Shown here: piece by piece, positions 1 to 32,572 of the stretch
Numbering within the stretch: position 1 is the first letter of the stretch
Layout of the letters: each line of letters opens with the position of its first letter
Source of the DNA: Yamagishiella unicocca
Lineage: Eukaryota > Chlorophyta > Chlorophyceae > Chlamydomonadales > Volvocaceae
Assembly: GCA_003116995.1 (NCBI GenBank)
Contig: BDSL01000024.1
Coordinates: 434,001-498,000, forward strand
Direction: 5' to 3'
DNA length: 64,000 nt
Notes under the pieces: model-generated
What the model saw: only the letters and a program-made list of their open reading frames with translations
Told to the model about the DNA's origin: nothing
The model's database searches: none
Program-made: the position numbers and the translations under genes

Positions 1-1
1 A

Positions 2-346
2 TTTGTTCGCGAGTCGCGGATCGCCTTCCACTACCCGCCCAAGGGGGACGACGGCGGCAGCAGCAGTGCTCAACCCGCCGCACCGCCATCAGCAGGAGCC
101 GCAGCGCCGCCGCCGCCGCCGCCATCGTCATCGACGGCGCCATCGGCAGGGACCGCAGCAGGCAGCACGGGCGCCGTCCGCGTCAGCAGCCCCTACGTGC
201 TGCTGCCACCCACCGATGACGTGGCGAAGAGGCCCCTTGGCGAGACTCGCTTCATGGGGGCGTTCTACGCAAAGGTCATGTCGGTGCCGCAGGCGATGGA
301 GTGGGTGTGGCTGGACTGCCTGCGGGCTATAGAGACGCCCTGGTGA
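2..346 (+). CDS. 3' end of an unrecognised gene (partial at left edge)
   Basis: An open frame enters from the window edge and runs to TGA at 344-346, ending ...AMEWVWLDCLRAIETPW. It starts with an ordered segment (RESRIAFHYPPKGDD), then a Ser/Ala/Pro-rich low-complexity stretch of about 45 residues, then a second ordered segment (DVAKRPLGETRFMGAFYAK...). C/G-ending codons support coding. The exon could also end at 342, where the sequence reads CTG followed by GTGAGC, a good splice donor; then the TGA would lie in an intron. I do not recognise the family. The IAFHYPP segment faintly recalls longin-type trafficking proteins such as CCZ1, but this is too weak to name. The gene converges on the ABCG gene at 2786. 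Confidence 0.4.
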   Translation, partial: FVRESRIAFHYPPKGDDGGSSSAQPAAPPSAGAAAPPPPPPSSSTAPSAGTAAGSTGAVRVSSPYVLLPPTDDVAKRPLGETRFMGAFYAKVMSVPQAMEWVWLDCLRAIETPW

Positions 347-1529
347 GCGAGCAGCAGCGGGCCGCGGTGGAGGCGATGGCGGTGGAGCCGGTAGCGGCAT
401 CAGCAGCGAATGTACACGCCGCTGATGGATGCAACGGCTTGCCTGCTGCCGGACCTTCGGCAGGCTGTAGGATACTGTTATCGCGACAAGGGAATTAGCA
501 CCTCCATTGAAAGAATCGAGGACGTGTTATTAGGTCACCTTTAAGAGGGTGCCAGGGAAATGGGTGGGGGTGCCGTGTGGTGGGTGTTATATCGTTATCA
601 GCATCTCGCCAGTTGCATGATTCGGGCAACAACTAACTACGGAAGCAATTAGGCTGCCAATTTGGTCGCCGACTCGGTTGGATGGCACGGGGCGGATAGT
701 GCTGCTGGCGCTGGTCGGAAGTTGGCAGCGTTGCGGGGCGTATCGGCATTGTAAGAAAACATCGCCTGTCTATGTGCTCCCATGCAAGTAGAAGGGCTTA
801 GCAAGCACCCAAGCAACCCCCTGGTAGCTGGGAGATCATAATCACGCATTGGCGGATTTTGGCTCCCGGGCACCTAGCCAAAATGATGCTTCAGGAGGCA
901 CCCAGGAGCATGCCTGGGCGCCTGGCACCCACCCCCCGGCTACACGCCCAAGCAAGCACCTGGGCACCCTTGTCCGATTTTGGCCCCCTGCATTCACCCT
1001 ACCCCCAGCGCACCGGAGAACCCGACCCACGGACCTCCGACCCACGGGTTTCCGACCCACAGGTTTCCGACCCACAGGTCTCCGACCCACGGGCTTACTT
1101 CCGACCCATACCCCTCTGCAAGCATATGCCCGCAAGCATACCCCTCGCTCTGCAAGCATACCCCCTGCAAGCATATTCCCCACTCTGCAAGCATATACAC
1201 CCCTCCGCGAGCGTGTCCCCTCTGTGTGCGAGCGTACCCTCCGCGCCCCCCTCGCGTCGGTAGGAGGAGGTAAGCTCACTCGTGCAGCCCCCTGCACTGC
1301 TGGTTACAAGGACGACTCAGGACCCTTCAGGACCTGGGCCTTGAGAGAGAGAGACCGCGTTACAGGGCCTTAAAATTAAAATTCCTTGCGTTACAGGACC
1401 CCGACGCTGGGGTACGACACCTGACCGTGTCATAAGCTCTGTATCTCCACCCCCATCAACGACAACCTCGACCAGCAGGTTCAACCACAAACCTACTTGC
1501 CCACAAGTGGGGCACCCGGTAGCTACCGG
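347..1529. other. Intergenic, no supported gene; small tandem repeats
   Basis: No reading frame here has homology or splice structure that I can support. A TGTAA motif (the usual green-algal polyadenylation signal) lies near 747 and could end the left-edge gene. From 1022 to about 1200 there are short degenerate tandem repeats that open long frames on both strands; I regard these as repeat artefacts. Confidence 0.5.
1022..1110. repeat. 15-bp tandem repeat
   Basis: The unit CCGACCCACGGGTTT recurs at exactly 15-bp spacing (1022, 1037, 1052, 1067, 1082) with a decayed copy at 1101. It is followed to about 1200 by looser copies of GCAAGCATACCCC. Confidence 0.8.
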
Positions 1530-1601
1530 GGAGGGGCCGGGGAATCGAACCACCGATCTCTGGACAGAATGCCAGTGTCTTAACCAATTAGACGAACCCC
1601 C
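1530..1601 (-). tRNA. tRNA-like sequence, probably degenerate or SINE-derived
   Basis: On the minus strand the stretch beginning GGGGGTTCGTCTAATTGG has a D-arm (GTC...GAC), an anticodon-arm-like hairpin (CTGG...CCAG) with ATTCTG in its loop, and a T-loop GGTTCGATTCC. The fit is imperfect: the T-stem has mismatches, the acceptor stem contains T-C and wobble pairs, and the anticodon loop is 7 or 8 nt depending on pairing. The anticodon would be TCT (Arg) or TTC (Glu). It is better read as a tRNA pseudogene or the head of a tRNA-derived SINE than as a working gene. Confidence 0.4.
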
Positions 1602-1668
1602 CTGGTAATTTGATAAGGCCCTGCGTTTAAAATTATATAATTTTGCGTTAGACCCATTATGCATGCTA

Positions 1669-1741
1669 TACGCTATAGTCTAGGCGGTCAGGATGCAAGA
1701 TTCTCACTCTTGAGACCCGGGTTCGAGTCCCGGTAGCGTAA
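1669..1741 (+). tRNA. tRNA-Glu (CTC)
   Basis: A 73-nt cloverleaf. The acceptor stem TACGCTA (1669-1675) pairs perfectly with TAGCGTA (1734-1740), followed by discriminator A at 1741. The anticodon stem CAAGA/TCTTG closes the loop TTCTCAC, giving anticodon CTC. The T-arm is CCGGG-TTCGAGT-CCCGG. The body resembles plant tRNA-Glu. No intron and no encoded CCA, as expected for a nuclear tRNA gene. It lies about 70 nt from the tRNA-like unit on the other strand. Confidence 0.93.
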
Positions 1742-1783
1742 CATTTTTGAGTAAGATATGTTGTGTGAAGATACATTGTGCCA

Positions 1784-2123
1784 TTTTAAGTATGCCGGCA
1801 CTTGAGGAAGCCTCGTTTAGGCCCGGGGCCCCCCAGGAACCTCGCTTAGGCCCAGGCCCCCCCAGTGGCCTCGCTTAGGCCCAGGGCCCTCAGGCGACGT
1901 TGGACGCAATGATGAGCATTGTGTTTCTCATAACTCTACGCAAGTATTACAAGTTTTAACTATGCCGGCACTTGGGGAAGCCTCGTTTAGGCCCGGGGCC
2001 CCCCAGGAACCTCGCTTAGGCCCAGGCCCCCCCAGTGGCCTCGCTTAGGCCCAGGGCCCTCAGGCGACGTTGGACGCAATGATGAGCATTGTGTTTCTCA
2101 TAACTCTACGCAAGTATTACAAG
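1784..2123. repeat. 170-bp tandem duplication
   Basis: Copies at 1784-1953 and 1954-2123 are nearly identical; I see two substitutions. Each copy contains three sub-repeats of about 30 bp built on CCTCGCTTAGGCCCAGG. The high identity suggests a recent duplication. Confidence 0.93.
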
Positions 2124-2785
2124 ACAGTAAAAGGGCAACCCTCCGAAGTGAAGGGTAGGCGAGCACGTCGTTGCTACGACGATGCTACATACCTAACATG
2201 AGTGCAAATGGCCTGCAACCATGTGGAGGTGGCATTGCCCGTGAGCGTGCCCCTTCATGTCAGATAATAGACAGAGCCTGCGCTTCGCATTTGTCACCCA
2301 ACTTTGTACTTAGTTTAGCTACGAATGCATTTGGCGTAATGCAAGGATGATGCTTGATGTCGTCGCCACCGCAGAAAGCCAGCTAGTCGATTATGGTGGT
2401 GGATCGAAGGGAGCACGGAACTGCCCAAGCGCCCAACCAGCACTTGCCAGCTGCGAAAACGCACAACAGAGGACGTGCAGGTGACGAGGCTGTACCAGAG
2501 GCAGGGTCAGTAGCCAGACAGCACCGGAGTAATAAAGTCCACACGACCATGCCTGGACTCATGCTAAAGAATAAGGTGCCCAACGTTGCCAGAACCCAAT
2601 GAAACACCAGCACACGTCTTTACTGGAAGCTATCACTGTTTAGTAACCTCCATACGTCCAGACACACATGCAAAGCCGCGACAGCGAGCTTATGGCCAGT
2701 AGCTACGATGTACACGGGTACACGGGCCGCCTGCCAGGTCATCAATAACGAACTAACGATGGCAGCCACGTCAGCAATTGTAGAG
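2124..2785. other. Intergenic / likely 3' UTR of the ABCG gene
   Basis: No supported gene. The minus-strand ABCG gene ends at 2786, so its 3' UTR should lie here. The first minus-strand TGTAA I see downstream (TTACA on plus) is near 2117, at the end of the 170-bp duplication. Confidence 0.35.
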
Positions 2786-16287
<13,502 letters not shown>

Positions 16288-17814
16288 GAGAGCAATGCAG
16301 CTGCGGCCGCGAAGCGCGAGGCGCGGGAGTAGTTCGACGTGGTCCGTATATCGTTTGCTGTGTGGATGCGAACAGCTAGTGGCTGACAGGGGCCGGCTGG
16401 CGCGGCGGGGCCGCAGATAGGTGGAAGGGGGCTTGCGCTTGCTCGCTCGTTGGGCGGGACGGCCGGGAGGTCGCCAGCGGCGATGAGAAGATTTTTTTCA
16501 AAGAGGTCGCGTGCCTAGAGTTGACTGTGCGGCCGACGAGCGTCGATCGGTCGAATTGCGCTCTGCGCGCGCGAAGTACAGGACGTAGGAGGGTCCAAGG
16601 TCGTTACGAGTGTGCAGTCCAGGCCACAGTTTTCCTCGCGCGACAATATATAACGAGATATGGTCTGACGGATATAACTAACCTGGTCGCCTTTCTGCGT
16701 TGAGTCTCTTCGCTAGCAAGGTAGTGCGGTTCCGGGCGAACACGGGCGAACCGTGGGACGGGCGAAGGCAGGTAGTTTGAAAGCCCTGTTGCCAGCAACT
16801 AATTCTGATTCGAGGCGGGGAAGGGCATCGCATCAAATGATTGCAGCGCTGAGGGAGAGCAGAGGGGAATCGCGGCCGTTCATCGCCTCTCTAGCGTCCT
16901 CTTCACCTCTCAGCAGGGCTTCGCTTTGACAGTTTTCATGAGTTTGCTAACTGTCAATCTTTCGCAAAAGGGGCTACATTTACGGTGTTCCGCCGCGCTG
17001 TGTGGGCATTGGTCACAGGGTGCGTCGAAGATATCAGTGTTGGGGGCGTGGGGCACACGGCGCAGGCATAGAGCTAGCCGATCCACAGGTACGAGTGCAT
17101 CGAAATGGGCATCTTTATCCTTGTGATAAAGCGCTATTAACCACACGCGAGCGTCATTGCCGAATAATACTCCTCTGTCGGTCGCGACCCCTTAGCTCTG
17201 CCCTGCACGCCCTGCACGACGCGCCGGTTGGGGTTGCAAGCCGATGCCATAGGGAACTACGGTGTGCAAACAATACCGGTTCATGCAGGGTGCACGCACG
17301 CAAGGTTTGGGCGCTGACGTATGTGTGCCTGGCGTATCAATAAGAATAATATCGGGGAAAAGCTCAGCTGTCGTGGGTGTTGCCTAACTAAAAATGAATG
17401 GTCATTCGAATGAAATATCGCGCTGTATGATCTACGGAAGGGAATACATGCGTGCCAGACAGCCAGAGTGTATTTCCAACTGTACGGCATGACGAGTCAG
17501 CACACTTGCACCAAATTCTCTCCAGGCTTGTGTCGTCATCAGTTGCTTCCCTCAACCCTGAAATTAGCTTGTTTTCTTTTTGATTGCTTTTGACAGCTCG
17601 GCTCGTTCTCTTGCACTTTGGCCTAGTACAGAACAATGCCTCGTCGCCGGAAACCCCACCGCTAGTGCCGGTGTACAGTATGCCATCTAGTTCGTTACGT
17701 TTGCTTCAGTAGAGAGACTCGCTTGTAGGGCACCTGTATCGACTGACAAGCTCGGCGGCACGCTGAGGCGGACACGCAAAGGAGCCAGCACTCTTGCGTT
17801 GTGCCCAGAAGGAC
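16288..17814. promoter_or_regulatory. Divergent intergenic region between the ABCG and SnRK1 genes
   Basis: A gap of about 1.5 kb between two outward-pointing start codons, so it should hold both promoters and 5' UTRs. It is less GC-rich than the genes beside it, especially from 17330 to 17800. An AT-rich ACAATATATAA stretch near 16645 is the only TATA-like sequence I noticed. No open frame here is convincing. Confidence 0.4.
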
Positions 17815-26715
<8,901 letters not shown>

Positions 26716-27018
26716 CCCAACCCCCACAACCACCACCATCGCCACAACCACCACAACCATCATCTCAGGCCTGGCACCGGCGCTGGAGTCGGACACACCA
26801 GGCGCGACACGGGCGCACCAGGCGCTCGCCGCCCGGCTGCTACTGAGGCCAGGCCGATCAGGCCCACGGCCCGTGGCAGTACGGCCACCGTACGGGCCGC
26901 GGCCGCTGGCGGCGGCGGGGGACCTGCACGGGCGGTTCGATGACCGGGTGGCGGCGTGTCGTGTGTCGTGTGTCGTGGTGCTGCGCAAGGAGCCTCTGGC
27001 TGGGCGGGAGATGACGGA

Positions 27019-27165
27019 TTCGGGCAGTGCTGTGCATCGGTCGCCTTCGCATCGGTCGTCGGGCAGTGCTGTCGGGCAGTGCTGTGCATCGGTCGCATCG
27101 ATCGTCCAGCGGTCGTCGCATCGGGCAGTGCTGTGCATCGGTCGCAACCGCATCGGTCGCCTCCC
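27019..27165. repeat. Degenerate repeat of about 22 bp
   Basis: Several copies of GGGCAGTGCTGTGCATCGGT, some truncated, about 300 bp after the SnRK1 stop codon. Confidence 0.8.
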
Positions 27166-28396
27166 CTGGAGGACCGGGACCCCTGGAGGCCCAGGACAGT
27201 ATGGTGGAGCGACGGGTCGAGTGCGGCCTCAACGTACGGCAGCGTACGGCCGCGCCGCCGCCCGGGCTGCCGGTAGTGAAGACGCAAGACGGTACTAGCA
27301 GGTAGACTTGGTGGGGGTAGGTAGTTGTGAGCAGTGGCGGGAGCGGGTCTTTGACAGTCCGCGTGCAGGTGAACCACAGCCGCACACCGCACCAACCGCA
27401 TGAACTGCAGCGGTGCGCATCGCGGCTGCGGCGCATGTGTGCGGGTGGCTGCGAGACGGGAGCTGGGGGGGGAGTCGTGCGCGCCTAAATAGGAAACGCC
27501 GGTGGTACGGCACACGGCACGGCGCTAGGAGGGGACGGGCTTAGGGGTTTAGGGTTGAAGGGGTCAGCGATCCACGGGGTGGGGGTTGGCATGAAGACCG
27601 GTAACACAACATAGGTATAATAGCTGGGGGTGGGGGTGCGGGTGCGAGGCCCCGGGGACCAGGTACTGCGCATGCAGCTGGGGTGGCCTGGCGGGGTGAA
27701 GGTGAAGGTGACTGCGAGGTCCGTGATGGTAGGGGCCGTGTGCCGTGGGTGCCAGCGCTGAGGGGGGGTGGCCGGCTTGGGGGTGCGGCTGTGCTGCCCT
27801 CTGCTGCGGCCCGCGGTTGCTTGTCCCGGGTGTTCGTCTTCTGTCGCGATACATGCATGGCGCCGCTCTGGGCTGCCGGGTGCTCAAAAGACTCTCACTG
27901 CAGTAGTGACACGGAGGGCGGCATGCATTCTTATGCCCGACGAGCCAGAGCCGGGGTGGGCGGGTGGGGCGAAGAGGCTAGGGGGGCTGTGGAGGGAGAG
28001 CAGGCAGCGGCCGCGCTGGGGGCAGGGGGGTGTATGTGTCTAAGCGTGTGTGTGTGTGTTTGCTTGTCCCTTCGAGGCGTCGGTCGTGTGGGGTCGGCCT
28101 CCGAGGCGGGGCGGCCCTGCACACCGCGGCTCAGCCAAATTTTGAACGCTTGGGGCGCCAACCGCCAAGCGCCAAGCGCTGCTGTCTCGCATGCCTGCTG
28201 TTGTGTTTCCGGTGTCGCTGTGTGCGGTGCGGCATATTTTTGGTTGCATGTGGTCCGCAGCCCCAGCAGCACGGGCCAAGAAGATGTGATGTACGGCGCC
28301 AGGGTGGCGGCCCCGGCGGTTTGTAACGCCCAGGGTCCGCGCTTGCAGCCCTTCTTCACACCTCCTCGCATCCAACTGCGCCTTCAGCGAATAACA

Positions 28397-28642
28397 ATGA
28401 TGACGAGAGAAATATTACTTTTTGTTTGCATCATGCAGTCATTGGAAGCTTTGAGCTACCCCGGCTACGAGTCATACGACTGGCATGATATACACCTGGT
28501 TGGGAAGGGATCCGGGTCCGCGGAGTTGGATGAGTGGTTGCGCCGCAGCGTGCGCGGGGCCGCACCCCAGCGCAAGCTCTGGATGCAGCAGTGCATGAGG
28601 ATTTTGCTGTGGCTCATGAAGATACGGCTGGCTCTGCAATAG
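28397..28642 (+). CDS. Possible small protein (81 aa), unrecognised
   Basis: ATG-initiated frame starting MMTREILLFVCIMQSLEA, with a hydrophobic N-terminus, a central acidic/aromatic segment (YPGYESYDWHDIHLVGKG) and a basic, hydrophobic C-terminus. Base composition is lower in GC than the neighbouring genes. There is no homology that I recognise and no splice support. It could be a chance frame or an exon of an unseen gene. Confidence 0.15.
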   Translation: MMTREILLFVCIMQSLEALSYPGYESYDWHDIHLVGKGSGSAELDEWLRRSVRGAAPQRKLWMQQCMRILLWLMKIRLALQ

Positions 28643-28823
28643 ATTCACTTACAAATACACGTTGACCAGCAGCACGCAGGACGTGACGTTCCAACAACGC
28701 CAACAACTCGAGCAGCAGGCTACAAGACGAAGCTGCCTTTAGGGCCTGGTGCCCAAACCGCGACTCCAGGGAGGCCCACCGTCACACGCGAGACATGCCG
28801 TTGTATCTCGTCCTAACTGGCGG

Positions 28824-28887
28824 CCATGGCAAGGCTAATAAGGTATCTAATACCACCGACCATGGCAAGGCTAATAAGGTATCTAAT
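28824..28887. repeat. Direct repeat of about 28 bp, 2 copies
   Basis: CCATGGCAAGGCTAATAAGG and following bases occur at about 28824 and 28860. Confidence 0.85.
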
Positions 28888-31800
28888 GAATCATAACTTA
28901 CGCTCGGCCCGCAGCTGGCACGAGCAACCAGCAAACGAGCCTCAGAGAGGGACCACCCGGGTGGCGCCGCCGCACACGACCCATGGGTCGCTCACTAGGC
29001 ACAGGCCTCTGGACAAGGGCCATCGACCAACTAATGGAGGAGGCTCAGCAGCTGGGCGCAGCGACAGCCGCCCCACGCAGCGACAGCCTCGCCTCCTGCC
29101 ATTTGACCGGCATCGGACGCGTCGAAGCGCCAACCGCTAACGACCAAGTACCGGTAAACACTAATCACGTCTTAAATACGAGGGCAGCCCGGACACGACA
29201 AGGGGCGCCCCTACGGCTAAAGCTATCGTACGGCAAAGTACGGCACTGTCGCCTGCGCTCTGCTGCTTCACATCAAGCGAAGGCCAGCGCCTCGCGGCGC
29301 TGCTCCTCACCCTCACCTTCGCCCCGCCTCATACACACCCCACGTTTGCTTCGCTGTGCTCCTCCCTCTACCTAGGAACTAAGAAATGACGTCGTCCCGT
29401 ATCCTACCCACCCCACCCCATCCCTACCCCACCCCGGCACATTAGCCAGCACGCCGCACCCACCCGCCCCCCGAGATGGGGGGAGGGTGCGTTGCGCGAA
29501 ACGTGGCGTGCAGGAGCCGCAACAAAACACAACGAAACGCAGTCCCGTGGTCACGCGGGGGTGGCCGCCGGGGACACACACCGGACAAATTAAGACGCAA
29601 CGCGTCGCGAAGGAGGTCGACCATGCTGACTGGGGTCATGGGCGAGGGTGGGGCCGTTCGAGGCCCCGCACACACCAAGCGGCCAGCCCCCTCTTGACTG
29701 CTACTGCGACCCGCGTGCGCGCCCTAACGCACAGCCACTCGGCGCGGCGCCGTTACATGGCAAAGACCAAAGACACCAAACAAACATACATATCGTGTGT
29801 CGCAGGCTCTCGCAACGCGCACATCCACACATGCATGCATGCGCACCCGGCAGGTCACTCTGCGAGGCAGGAGATGAATCGTTCGAGAAACGGAGGCCGC
29901 GTCCAAACGGGTTAGTTTTTTTCCTCATGGATGATAGGTAGTTTTGTAACTAGAATGTACACGATGCCCCCATGGCATCCATTGACGCGCGCGCCAATGC
30001 TGTTCCTGCTAGCCCAGCATCCAGACCACCATGCTAACCAGCAGCGCAGGGACAAAGCCCAGACCCCACGATGACCGACGGCGGCAGAGCAAGGCCGCGG
30101 GCCGCGCCGCTGGCTCCGAGACCATGGTCTCCGGACGCCGGCGGACAGCAGCGCCCCACTCCGGCAGCTGTACGGCACCGAGCAGCCGGGCCGGGCCCTT
30201 CCCCACACCGCGGCAAGGATCGAACTCTGTATGCCTCGCCCCAATCCACACGCCCTGACGTATGCCCGACAGTCATGACATGGCATACCTTAGCTTCGTA
30301 TGCCATGCGCGATGAAAAAAGTGCTTATCTTCGATGATGTGTTGCGCGCCTAGGGAGGGCGGCCCCCCCTTGTTCCCCCACCGACCAGGAGCCTGACTGC
30401 AGCATGCGCTGAGCCCACGAACAAACAAACCAACGGACAAACAAACAGACGAACAAGTCTCGCCAGCGGTCCCCCACGCGGGAGGGCGCGCCACGGGGCG
30501 CATGCAGCATTGGAGGGACGGACGCACACACTCATCAGGTGCACACGCCGGCGGCCGTAAGCGGAAACACGCCGGCGGCCGTGACGGCGGACATCCGCTC
30601 GCCGACGGCACGTAATATACGGTGCGTCTACCCCGCCCTCCTGCTACCGTCGTACCCTGTCAAAAATATCCTTATTCCCACACGTGCGCCATTGGACCAT
30701 GATGCTGCAGCTAAGGCTGGACCATGATGCTGCTTTGCGGGTGTCGCGAGGTACCAAGGACGGGACGGGACGGGACGGCGGCCCCCTCCTCCTCCTTCCC
30801 ATCGTCATCGCCATCGTCATCGCCGCCGCCCCAGCCCACACACAGCCCCACTCGCCTCACCCTGCAGGGCGCTGCCTTCCCACCAGCACATCGTACAACG
30901 GCCAACAGCGAATCAAGAGTCGGGATCCAGGTAGCACAACCAACCGCCTGTCAGTCATCATGTCATGACGTGACGTGACAGCGGGGTGAGGGGGTCGATG
31001 GCGCGCAAGTCCGCTGCCGGCGAGCGCCCCCAGGCACCACAAACGAGCAATCGCGTGTGCTCCGTGCGCTTTCTGAACACGTCCTCGCGGAACGCCACGA
31101 CCGCGATCACAGCTCGGAGACATCGACAATCCACTTCGCCGCACCTCCCAAGTAGGGCGGCTTGATGACGCACCTCCCAAGTGGTGCGGTTTTTAATGAC
31201 GCCACAGCTGGCTGACTCTCCGTTAGGCGGCACGCAAGCGCAGTGAAGCGGCGCGGCCCAACGGCCTCATCCCCGCACCTCGCCCCGCATCTCGCCCCGG
31301 CATCGATCTATTTATTCCTCGCACCACCCGAGTCGCTCCATGCCTGGCGGACTTTGAAACTACACAACAAGATGACACACGACCGGTGCACAGACGTGCA
31401 GCCAGCTAACCAGCCAGCCTGCCGAGGTTGCGTGTGTATGCGACACAAGCGCCCCCCGCTGCAGCGCATGGGGACGCGGGAGTGTACGACTCAAATGGCA
31501 GAGCCGCCCCCGCGCCTCCCACTAGCCGGCCGACAGCCTCGCCCACGGCAAGCACCAGTCCCCCTCACACCCAGCCATCCACACACGGCAACTGCCACCG
31601 CTACGCCCAAAGGAGGCAACGCGTATGGTGCCTTGGGGCAGATTCCTACAGATTCCTACAGGTTCCGGCAGATTCCGGCAGACTGCCTTACTCAACGCAA
31701 GTAACCAGCCGGCAGCAAGCGACAACCGGACAGGAAACTAACGAGCAGGCATCACACGCGGCGACGGAGGAGATGTGATCTTTAAAAGATGATGGGCGGG

Positions 31801-32572
31801 AAAGCCGGCAGCAGCAGCGGCAGCGGCAGCAGCAGCAGCAGCTCCCCGCGACCAGCAGTTCCGTTAAGACTGCGACACAAGCTGCTGATGCACGACCGAC
31901 CCCTCAAGAGGACGCCCACACGCCACGGGATGAATAAAAACCAGCCAACCAAAGACAACGGAGCTGCAATGCCACACACGCACACAGACAGACAGATAGA
32001 CGGACAAGGGCACGGCGGGGCGGCACGGGGCCGCCGGGTGGTTTCGGCGCCACAGCTCGCCGCCGCGACATGTCAGAATCTGCCGTACAACAGGGCACAT
32101 CTGCCGTCCGTCTCGTCAAAATCTGCCGTACAACAGGGCGCAGGCGGCATCCACAGAGGAGGATGCCGCCTGCGCCCTTCCCCCTAACACCACATAGGTC
32201 AGGGCCGCGTGGCGATGTTCCTGGCAGCAACCGCCGCAGCGGCGATCTACAACCGCCGGCGCGCAAGTCGAACCAGCCCAGTCGACAGGCGTAAAGAACA
32301 GCCCTCCTCGCTCTGCCAGCTTGGTAACCACTGGATCACCACCGAGCCATCCCTGGACCGCCACCGCCGAGAGCACCACGTGTGCCCTGCTCCGCTGCCT
32401 GTCGTACTGCAGGTGCACCCTGCACCCCGCCGCTCACTCGACCGCAATAGCATTCGGACGCCAACGCCGCGGGAGCTCGCTCCGTGGAGGTCACCGCGAG
32501 GACGTGGACGTGAGCAGGAGGTTGTCGACGTGAGCAGGAGGTCCTTAGGCCCCAGCTGGGGACGGAGGTTGT

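Larger units (their letters stand above)
26716..32572. other. Convergent intergenic region, no supported gene
   Basis: About 5.9 kb between the stop codons of SnRK1 (plus) and the CDPK-like kinase (minus). It should hold both 3' UTRs. A plus-strand TGTAA is at about 28322. It contains tandem repeats at 27019-27165 and 28824-28887, and one small open frame (28397-28642). I found no conserved domain or consistent splice chain on either strand. Confidence 0.45.
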
